Of a stretch of DNA of 64,000 nucleotides, positions 13,201 to 22,434 are shown piece by piece. The notes under the pieces are model-generated. The model saw only the letters and a program-made list of their open reading frames with translations, was not told the DNA's origin and did no database searches. The stretch comes from Tipula vernalis (lineage: Eukaryota; Arthropoda; Insecta; Diptera; Tipulidae). The stretch is from contig OY282558.1 of NCBI GenBank assembly GCA_958295665.1, forward strand, positions 309,352,092-309,416,091, written 5' to 3'. The first letter of the stretch is position 1; the number at the start of each line of letters is the position of its first letter. A program made the position numbers and the translations under genes.

Positions 13201-14733
13201 AAATTACATCATTAATATATTTTATTGGATTATATGCACTAAGTAATATAATATTAAACAACAATAAATGCCGCCTAAACACGACCAATTCGTGATCAAT
13301 GTCAACATTTTTTTTTTCTCGCAATTTAACAAATTTATTTCAAATTCTAATAAGGTACTAAATAAGAAAATATTAGTCATGCTTTATTTAGAATTATTGA
13401 CAAAACTACTTAGTCGATTAATTGCTTATATGTAAATTTAGGAATAATTGAATTGTCACCAATAAAAGCATGCTTTGAAAACTGACGTTAGAATACAATT
13501 ATAGCATGTGGCGTCCTTTTTTTTGTGTGTGTTCAAAACGTACAATTAAGAATTAAGTAGGACAAATAAACTTAGAAGTTTGGACTAAACTAGTTTTTTT
13601 TTAATTTAGCAAAACATTTTGATTTATGTTCGTATTATGACAGATTTACTTTTTAAACAAAATTTGAATATAATTTGATGAATTAGTGTCATGGTTTTTC
13701 AAATTACAGGTGACATTATACCCGGCGACATTCGGATAAACACAAATAATAGAAAACCAAATCAATTACATTATATAAGTATTATGATCACATAGTACAC
13801 AGAGATCATTGCTGTTTTTTTTTCTGTGTACATCTGATTATCTATAAACGTATTTCTTTAAATAAATATATGATCACATTAAGTGAATTGTGCAATATGC
13901 AACTAAGTAATTGATTAAAATGTACACGTTAATTTTAGATTTTAATTGAAATATTTATGAATGGAAAAAGGCTATTAAACTGTCTTTATTTAGGTGTTAG
14001 ATGTGGCTAGACGAAATATTATACCCACAGGTGCCTAATATCACCAGCAAATCCGGTATTAAAATGAAACTAGTCCTACGCTAAATATATGCTTTGCAGT
14101 TTTTTTTTTTTTAATTTTCATTCAAATCGATTGAACAACATTTTGCGTTCAACAAATTTTATTGAATCCATATTTCATATTTGAATAAAACGAGTGTACG
14201 TTATAATTTAGATTAAGTCTGATTAATTCATCTGGAGGTTGTAAATTATGAATGTACATGAAGGTGTAAATGGTACAAAATGACTACTCGAGAGTACAAA
14301 ATAAGAAAGTGAGTACATATTTTGAAGTTTGTTTTTTGCTTCTTATTTATTTACCACTTAAGGAATTCTTCAAGAACAATAAGAAGGTGAATAATATGTA
14401 CCTATGTATTTCATTTCTTATATTAATAAAATGAAATGGAAATGTTCAACAAAATTAAAAATTTAAGCTAATTTTAGTAAGGCATTTATACTTTTTTTGT
14501 TATTTTATTTAAGTAATATACTATGCTATTTTATAATAATTTGTTTTTTGTTACCTTGAAGTTTTTTCAAAAAAGTTTGATTCACGATTTATGAGTTCTG
14601 ATCTAAATTTAGCCATTTCGTCTTCCATTTTTCTCATTTCAGCATCAAACCGTTCACGAATACTTGAAAATTCTGTATCAATAACACTAAAATCTCCCAA
14701 TTTGATTGGAATATTTCTTCTGTTTTCTGCCAT
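10206..14733 (-). CDS. HspB8: Small heat-shock protein, HspB8/CG14207 orthologue
   Basis: ATP-independent chaperone of the alpha-crystallin family. Exons on the minus strand are 14733-14555, 13089-13060, 10659-10575 and 10499-10206. All have GT donors and AG acceptors, and together they give 588 nt, or 195 aa. The N-terminus reads MAENRRNIPIKLGDF, followed by a charged, helix-like stretch. A Ser/Thr-rich linker falls in exon 2. The alpha-crystallin domain occupies about residues 100-180 (VLKLRFDVSQY, NREFLLPQGV, SKDGVLTVDAPLP), and the protein ends IPIAHH. From memory of the family this is close to Drosophila CG14207. The start is the ATG at 14731-14733, which gives the conserved N-terminus. 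The introns are long (about 1.5 and 2.4 kb). No break is seen, so this is the one apparently functional host gene in the window. Confidence 0.95.
13060..13089 (-). other. HspB8: 30-nt cassette exon of HspB8
   Basis: On the minus strand, TGTAG precedes the exon and GTAAT follows it. The exon adds exactly ten codons, coding a Ser/Thr/Lys-rich patch. Exon 1 ends after two bases of a codon and both this exon and exon 3 start in matching phase, so skipping it leaves the frame intact (Ser at the junction either way). I infer two isoforms of 195 and 185 aa. Drosophila CG14207 also has isoforms differing near here, as I recall. Confidence 0.75.
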
Positions 14734-15849
14734 TTTTATTTATTTATTAATTTTTTTTTTGTTTTTCGATATAAATTTATTTGTATAATATAAAAATAAT
14801 AAACTAATATATTTATTTATTTTTTAACAGCACTAAAATATTTTAGAACTTATCACAACACAATAAATTTTCCAACTAAATTATAATATTTTTGTATAAA
14901 ATATTTTTATATGTGAGATTGTTTTCTCCACGATTTTTTTTACAATACTAATACTTTGCGCAACTCACGAATTATATTTAAATATGTGAATCGTTTCATA
15001 GTATTTTTATATTAAGCGATATTCTACAATACATATTTATACGCATATAAACATGTGGCGAAGCATTTTAATCGGCTTGTTGAACGATTTTTATACGAAT
15101 TTTACGGATTTTCTAGAAGATTAGTTTATTTCTACATATTTACACAGTACTGTACAGAAGTTTTGCTAAAGTCCATTTTCTTGGTAAAAATCACGTCATA
15201 CATGAATGAATACTACTTAGCAATATCGCTACTGCCTACGCAATACAGAGCATATATGTAGCGTATAAAAATTGTAGGAATAACTTAATACGCCGCCCCG
15301 GTTAGTATTGTATTATTTGTATGTATGTTAGATGGAATGTACATAAGAACCTTACAACAAATATATGACACAATATTTAAATTTGAATACCATACTAACT
15401 AATGCGCATACTCTGTGTCAATTGTAAAGACTCACATTTTGATTTTACAGTACAACACGGCGTACAGACTGTAAATGTATGTTTATGTACGAGTACGTAT
15501 GTATATATCTTAAAGATACACATTAGAATATCAATAAAATGGGAACGAACGAAAAATAAATTTTTTTATTTTTTGAAGCTCTTCCGGTTTTTACATAAGA
15601 AATGGTATTTTAATAGAACAAAACAGGTGATTACAAGCGGAGCTCTAAATTGTCTGCAGTGATTTTTTCCACATTTTTTTAATTTAAATCGCAATCTTTA
15701 AAATTTGTTCAATGCAACTGTCTCACACTTTTCCCAAAAGAATTAAGTTTAATTTTCAATAGTTTAATTATAAAACCTTTACAAAACATATTAAATATAA
15801 AATTTAATAAAGCATTAAATAATGTTTAAGTTAAGAAAAGAGAGTTAAG
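14734..15849. other. HspB8 5' flank
   Basis: AT-rich region upstream of the HspB8 start codon that should contain its leader and promoter. One inverted heat-shock unit, TTCTAGAA, lies at 15111-15118, about 380 bp upstream of the ATG. I see no clear TATA box or transcription start. Short open frames here show no known motif. Confidence 0.4.
15111..15118. promoter_or_regulatory. Candidate minimal heat-shock element
   Basis: TTCTAGAA is one TTCnnGAA pair, the two-unit core bound by HSF. A third unit in register (TTA) is imperfect. The position upstream of HspB8 makes it plausible, but a single pair occurs often by chance in AT-rich DNA. Confidence 0.3.
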
Positions 15850-16343
15850 TTTGCCAGCTGTCTCTTGTTCGCCGATGATATGAAGATTTTCGTCCGGATC
15901 AACAGCGTGTCCGATTGCGTGAAGTTGCAAGATGATTTGAATAGATTTTGTAGTTGATCAATTAGTAATAGACTCAACACGAATAAGTGTAATACTCTTT
16001 CACTTTGTCGCATCCGATCACCCCTTTTCTCGAATGGAGTTCATATCCGATCTGGGTATATAATTCCCGATGTTGGGCTTCATTAAGCGGAACTGTAAGG
16101 ATTTCCCAGACCCGATTACTCTAACAATCAGTGTACTTTTCTTTTGTTCGTTCTATTTTGAAATATACATCGCCGATATTATCACCTTCTTATCATTGTC
16201 ATTCGGATAGAATTGAGAGTGTTGAGAAGCAGTTTTGTTTTATACGCACTTCGAAGTTTACGGTCTGCACGGGTTATTGAATATGTCCTTCCACATTATC
16301 AAGACCACTGTAACCTATTGAACTTACACCGGTTATTATCGGT
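15850..16343 (+). pseudogene. Reverse-transcriptase remnant, palm to thumb
   Basis: Reading the plus strand across frames gives LLFADDMKIF near 15855, then KLQDDLNRF, NTNKC near 15978, LGFIKRN near 16074 and HSDRIESVEKQF near 16200-16232. These are the ordered motifs of a non-LTR RT palm and thumb (Jockey/CR1-like group). Stops and frameshifts show decay. It abuts a second, better-preserved copy of a related element at about 16344. Confidence 0.7.
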
Positions 16344-17377
16344 TTGATTAAAGTGAATTCTAATTTTATTCCTATAAAATGGTTATCATCTTATTTGTCG
16401 CAAAGGTTTCAACTAGTACATATTGGTCAAAATTATTCTGAGAAGTTTACAGTCTCATCTGGTGTTCCTCAGGGCAGTCATTTAAGTCCATTATTATTTA
16501 TTCTATTTGTTAATGATATTGTTACATGTTTTAAGTTTTGTAAATATCTGTTATATGCAGATGACCGTAAAATTTACGCTACTATCCGAAATGGCGATTA
16601 CATTTTATTGGTACAACAGGAGCTTAATCGATTTAGTGATTGGACTACCGAAAATCGTTTAGCTCTAAATATCTCCAAATGTAAAACTATGTCATTTGCA
16701 CGAATTAAGATATTAATTGTAGCTCCGTACAGTTTACAAAATGTGGAAATAGATAGAGTTGCTCAGTTTATTGATTTGGGTGTTTTGTTTACAAGTAACC
16801 TAAGTTTTGCTAAACATATAAAAATGATTGTAGCTAGAGCCGGCTCGATGCTTGGTTTCATAAAGAGACATGCTCGTCAATTTTCTGACCCATATACTCT
16901 CAAGACATTATATACTGCTTTTGTTAGGTTATTTTGGAATACGCTGTAGTTATCTGGAGTTCTGGTTATAAAATCTTTAGTGATCGTATTCAAAAAAAGT
17001 TCCTTATATTTGCCCTCCGAAGACTTCCAAGGTCAACTTCAGGATTTAGTTTACCTTCTTATGCCGGTCGTTGTACACTTTTGAACATTCGTAGTGTTGA
17101 ATTCAGAAGAGAGATGATTCATGCAGTATTTGCTCGGGATGTAATTTGTGCTAAGATTAATTGCCCGGTATTGCTTGACTTATATTCATTTTACGTTCCT
17201 AAGAGAATTCTTCGTCCACGACAGTTAAGACTGAGTATTGCTTTTCATCATACGAATTATGGAATTGATGAAACGGTCACGTGTACGTCAAAATATTTTA
17301 ACCAATATTCAGAACTTTTCGATTTTAACATTTCAAGGGATCTTTTTAAGACTCGTATTCGAAATAATAATTTGTAA
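16344..17377 (+). pseudogene. Reverse transcriptase of 5'-truncated non-LTR element
   Basis: Two overlapping frames (16344-16949 and 16934-17377) together read as one RT C-terminal half. Motifs are GVPQGSHLSPLLF near 16460, the catalytic YADD near 16555, LNISKCKTM near 16670, GFIKRHARQF near 16853 and, after a frameshift near 16935, a C-terminal domain ending RNNNL. The element is truncated upstream of the palm. The 3' flank ends in an A/T-rich tail (TAATAAATAAGTAAAT) near 17436-17451. It is the same broad family (Jockey/CR1-like) as its left neighbour. The broken thumb makes it inactive. Confidence 0.8.
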
Positions 17378-17455
17378 AACTTTTTTATGTACAAAATTAT
17401 TGGTATTGTAACCTATGTTATTTGTTAGTGCTGGTAATAAATAAGTAAATATCGA

Positions 17456-18014
17456 CGTGTTGTAGCATGAGCAATATTCAATACTCGTCGACTAGGTATA
17501 CACAAATTACGGTCTCTCTGAACCAATTTTGAGCTTAATTTCAATTCAGTGTTTGGTGTTTTTTATTTTCATAAGTCGAGAGCCTCGTTTTAAGAAAGTT
17601 TAAACAAATTTAAATTTGTATGTAATAAGAACTAAACAGTCGGCCGTATTCTATTTATCTTTTAATCTTTTTTCTTTATAAATTTTACAATTTTTTTAAC
17701 ATGTTTTTATTACCGATTGTGCTTCTGTAGGCGACACTGCTCATAGTACGTAAAAAAATTATTTAGTTCAGTTTTTTCGGTCCTAAAGAACTCGACGTAA
17801 GAAACTTGAGACGGATTTGGCCGGAAATGAGAAATTAATTAAAGAAATTTAAAGACATATCTGTTATTAAGGTTCTTCCTCAGCCATCGGAAGCAGAGGT
17901 TGCTGAAACGTCCTTCACTAACAGTTCGTGGTGTTATTGGCACTGGAGAGGCTGTTACTGCAATTAAACAGGCAGTGCCGGGTTCAGCTATTTCTGTGAG
18001 GAGGGCCAAAGGGA
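17456..18014. other. No supported gene
   Basis: Between the RT remnant and the heat-shock-like array. The stretch at 17875-17995 is less AT-rich and open on both strands, but I recognise nothing in it. It may be 5' sequence of the older Helitron. Confidence 0.4.
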
Positions 18015-18400
18015 TGTTCCAGATTGTTCTAAAATTTTCTAGAATGTTCAAGAATTCTCTAAAATCTGCCAGGATGTTCGAGAATTTTCTAGTATGTCCC
18101 AGAAGTTTCTGGACCTTCGAAGAGACTTCCTGCTCACCAGAATGTTTCTAAATGTTCTGGAAGGTTCCAGAATATTTCCAGAATATTCTAGAGAGAATGT
18201 TCTAGAGTGTTCCAGGGTATTTTAGAATGTTCTAAAATGTTGGAGAATGTTGGAGAATGTTCCAGATTGTTCGAGAATTTGCCAGAATGTTCGAGAATAT
18301 TTTAGAATATACCAGGATGATAGAGAATGTTCTAGAATGTCTCAGAAGGTTCTGGACTTTCGAAGGAACTTCCTGTTCTGGAATGTTCTAGAAACCTGAA
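18015..18400. promoter_or_regulatory. Array of heat-shock-element-like repeats
   Basis: About 390 bp of alternating GAA and TTC units at 5-bp spacing, a degenerate 10-bp repeat of the type AGAATGTTCT. Good runs of four units occur at 18037-18054 (TTC, GAA, TTC, GAA) and 18155-18172 (TTC, GAA, TTC, GAA), with further partial runs through 18390. This is the binding pattern of heat-shock factor trimers. The array lies just 5' of Helitron coding remnants and 3.3-3.7 kb upstream of the HspB8 start. Whether HSF binds it is inference. Confidence 0.65.
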
Positions 18401-18699
18401 ACGACAGTCCAGAATCTTCTGCAGGATTCTCGATTATTCCATTATCCTGTTGTGGTGTGGATATGTTCCAACTCAGAGGAATATGATAAGGCGATGGCGA
18501 GATGCATGCGTCAGTATACTTTTAGGAATCGATTAAAGTAGAAAAAGGAAAAGTAAAAAGTGGTGGAAAGTGAAATAAATTTCAGTAAACAATAAGTGAA
18601 TTATATAGATCAACGTAATAAGTGAAAGTGAATTGCTTAACATAGTGAATAGTGTATAAAGTGGAATTTCAGGAATCGAAAAGAAGGAAACGGAAAGAA

Positions 18700-19620
18700 C
18701 AGTGAAGAAATGAAACGAAGAGAAGCACATTTAGTTTCACAACTGGAAGAGGATATTAAATTAAGCGAAAACTTAACAGATGAACAGCGGGAAGAAATTA
18801 GAGAAGAGGATCGAATGAGACACTCAGCAAGCAGACATAGTGAACTACTGAAGGAACAAGATTACGAAAGTGGAGTTAGAATGAGTGAAGTTCGTGAAAG
18901 ACAATGATCGCAAGCTCATGAAACATTAGTGTACGAGAAGTGCGAATCAGAAGAATTAGAGATTACAGTTTAGCAGGTGATTCATTCCGTTATGACCCTA
19001 CTAAAAGTACAACAAACACAAACACGTTGTCATTGGCACAATGAATCAAGTGTGTTAATTCTGCGATGTCAATAAATTCAGTAGAGAAATACCGGGAATA
19101 TGTTGCATGAGTGGAAAAACTCGATTAGCACCATTGGAAGTGCATCCACCAGAATTATTTCATTGCATGACTGGAGAAACTCTTTAAAATTATTTGTTTA
19201 TTTTATTAATTAATTTTATGATTTAATTTATTTTATTTAATTAATTTTCACATAAGTGGGTTGAGACGGTAAATCATTGAAAATATGCAGAAAGTTTTAC
19301 TTAAGTACACTCAATTCTCGAAGTACACTCGTACCCGATGAGTATAAAGTTGAAATTCGAGCCGACAAAAGACCAGTGGGAGTTCACGAGCATCGATTCA
19401 ATGCACCTCAAGTCAATGAAATTGCCGTTGTAATTGTGGAAAGTCAGTACACAAGGCGTGACATAATTATTCAACGAAGAAAAGAAGGATTACTACAACA
19501 TATCGCAAAAACGCATCCTTCTTACGATGCACTTCAATATCCGTTAATTTTTATAAGATCAGAATACGGATAACATTTCAATATGAAGCAAGTGAACCCA
19601 AATTAGATATTTATTCAAAG
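18700..19620 (+). pseudogene. Older Helitron remnant (N-terminal coding part)
   Basis: A charged N-terminal region (18710-18907) is followed by FRYDPTKS near 18980, IPGICCMSGKTRLAPLE near 19089-19140 (the Cys-rich finger seen as TPGLCC in the Helitron at 3879), ADKRPVGVHEHRFNAPQVNE near 19360 and YDALQYPLIF near 19520-19550. Each has a counterpart in the younger Helitron. Stops and internal deletions are frequent, and the HUH and helicase domains are absent. Neither terminus was found. Confidence 0.8.
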
Positions 19621-19759
19621 CAATGTTAAATATTTGTTTCGACAAAGCAGTAATAGGTTCGCGCATTGAAAGCAACATTTAACCGTTTCAAGGATTTTTT
19701 GGAACAGTTCAGATATATTGGGGCACAGTATGATATTAAAGGACCCGCTAGACTATGAT

Positions 19760-20570
19760 TAATATGACGTTTTACATCACGTGAAATAAATATTGTTGTG
19801 CTTCAAAGTTTTCTCAAAATCCCGTATATTTTACCGCATAGATTATTTACATGCACATACCAGTTCAATTTATTATCGATGAACAAACCCAAACTTTTGA
19901 CTTGGTTATAGAAATCGATCCTTTGATTATCAATTACCAGATGAATATAGACGGTATAATTACTTGCTTTTTATTCGAAAGGATAATAGCTTGAGATTTT
20001 CTGGGGTTAATTTGGAGTTTATTAACCAATCAAATACTTTGGATAAGGTAATATTCATATTATGTACTACATTATCAACAGAGTCAGACTCTCCAAAATA
20101 ATACAATTGCAAATCATCAGCATAAAGATGATAGTAAGTATTGTTAGTTTTTTGAGCGACCTTGCTTATTTCATTTAAAGAGAGAACAATATTGGCCCCA
20201 AAATCGAACCTTGAGGAACTCCAGAAGTAATATAGAGAATACTAATTGACAAGAGCATTTAAAAAAGTTATTCTCTTTAGCTTCATCGCACTAAGGTTTT
20301 ATGGTCAACTTTATCAAACGCCTTAGAAAAATCTAAAAAAACTAGAATACCAAATTTACCAGCTTAGTAGTAATGTCGTCCACAATTTTTAAAAGTTCTG
20401 TAGTGGTAGTGTGATTCGCTCGAAAACCAGATTGATATTTGTTTAATAAGTTATACTTTATTAAATTACCGTTTATTTGGTATTGAATAATTTTTTCAAA
20501 CAGTTTGGATAACACTGGTAAAATGCTAATTGGGCGAAAATCGTTCACAGTAATGAAATTCAAAGTTTAG
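19760..20570 (-). pseudogene. Minus-strand reverse-transcriptase remnant
   Basis: On the minus strand: NDFRPISILPVLSKLFEKI (about 20545-20490), then YQSGFRANHTTTTELLKIVD (about 20450-20380), GVPQGSILGPILFSL (about 20225-20180), HLYADDLQLYYF (about 20135-20100, catalytic YADD) and further palm sequence to about 19960. Order and wording fit a CR1/L2/Jockey-type LINE. Frameshifts and a deletion between the second and third blocks make it a pseudogene. Confidence 0.8.
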
Positions 20571-20796
20571 GAAAAAACTCGGCCATTTCTTAATTAATTT
20601 TGGTAAAGTTTATCTTTTACGATGGAAATTGGATACTAAAATGGTTATTTGATGTGTTTAATGACTTGTTTTATAAATTATTTTAGAATCCCATTTCCAT
20701 AGTACATGCTGAATTTCATCAAAATCAGATAATAAATAGAATCCATGTAAAACTTTTATAAAGAAAAATCACAAATCGTCAGTTTAAGGGACACCA

Positions 20797-20843
20797 CACT
20801 ACAGCGGAAAACTTTTTTGGTCGCGTCGATGTCCGCTGTAGTG
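20797..20843. repeat. Hairpin with 12-bp arms
   Basis: CACTACAGCGGA at 20797-20808 is the exact reverse complement of TCCGCTGTAGTG at 20832-20843, with a 23-bp loop. It lies just outside the Harbinger element. It may be the remnant of a small MITE. Confidence 0.7.
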
Positions 20844-21119
20844 AATTTTCACTGTATTTTTATTCTACCTAGGCTGGAGTCCAATTGCCGACTTATTTCA
20901 AATAAGTCGACTTATTTGACTTATTCAAAATGGCTGCATGAAATAAGTCATTTGGTGGGGGGTCCAATTCAAATCGAGACTTATTTGAACTTAATTGACA
21001 TTTGATATTTCTTATTATTAGTGGTCTTTTTTTATTGTATACGGAAATATAAATTATAAATTTAAGTGGAAAAATCCTAAAAATGGAATAAATACAATGA
21101 TGTACTATAAAATACTAAA

Positions 21120-22355
21120 ATGGAAAATTATCGGCGTCAAATGATGTTATTGGCTATTTTAGTCAACAGGAATATTAGGCTATATTCCAAAATTTTACAA
21201 CATGACATAGAAATACTGAAGTATTTGGAAACGCGTCTGATGCGAAGAGTATGTATTTAAAGCATTTATTGTTTGAACCGTATTTTGTCTAATTCATATC
21301 TTGTTTAGAATTTGAAATATTGTACAACAAACTTCAGTTTTGGAATTATACCAAAAATTATAACAGGAAATTCCCATTTGGCAAAAAAACATTTGCGAAT
21401 TAATTATAGTACGTTTAAAAAAGTTCTAGAATTCGTACCAGATAAACGTTCCGGCCATCAAAAGGAAATAGAACTTATAATGATTCTATTTTGGCTAGCT
21501 TGCGGGACAAGTTACAGGGTATTATCTGTTGCTATGAACGTACCAAAGACGACATCGATCAGAATATGCCACAAATATTTGAATAATTTTCAAAAACTTT
21601 TAAATAAAGTTATTAATTTACCGACTCACGAACAACTGGAAGGGATAGGTAATGCGTTTGCTTTACGGGCAACGTCGGTTGCATTCAACAAGGCAGTTGG
21701 TGCAATAGACGGGACGCATGTGAAAATCAAATGTCCAGTTGGACATCATGACGAATATATTAATAGAAAGTTAGACTATTCTATTCAGGTTCAAGGTGAG
21801 AATTTCATTTGTTGACCCAAACTTGTTTAAATGATTTATTTATATTTTTTTTAGCTGTATGTGACCATAAAAAAAGATTTATAGATGTGTGCATTGGGTT
21901 TCCAGGATCAGTTCATGATCAACGGGTATTAAGGAATAGCAACATCTTTAAATTTGCAAAGTACCCTCCCAATGGATATTATTTACTTGGAGATAGTGGC
22001 TACAAATGCTCGGTTAAACCGATTACAATCATGACACCATATAAAGGAAGTAACCTCACCGACGCCCAACTTAAATACAACTATCTACATAGCAAGGCGA
22101 GGATCGCAATAGAGCAAGCGTTCGGTGTTAAAAACGAGGTGGAGATGTATTTTCCTTAGAAGTCTGGAACTTTCAATTGAGAGAAATTGTAAAGTAATAG
22201 CTGCATGCTGTATTTTGCACAATGTGTGTATTGCCATGAACGACGTTTTACTGAACGAAATCACGCTAGAAGAAGAGGAATATCATAATGTAACGAATAT
22301 TGCAGAATCAGCTATTCACTTCAGAGACAATACATGTGCCTCAATTTCCTCATAA
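21120..22355 (+). pseudogene. Harbinger transposase (HARBI1-like nuclease), one frameshift
   Basis: Three exons: 21120-21248, 21309-21795 and 21855-22355. The introns are 21249-21308 and 21796-21854, with GT donors and AG acceptors. The start is the ATG at 21120. The catalytic acids are all present: Asp in GAIDGTHV near 21700, Asp in LLGDSGYK near 21990 and Glu in RIAIEQAFG near 22105. A one-base shift near 22126, just after the Glu, breaks the frame; reading continues as LKTRWRC and on to a normal C-terminus. Known role: cut-and-paste excision and integration together with the Myb-like partner encoded on the opposite strand. Confidence 0.9.
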
Positions 22356-22434
22356 AAACAATTTATTTTTATTAATATAAATAAACGTTTTATTTCATCA
22401 CATAATTCAGTCTTTTTGTTAAATTCATTATTTG

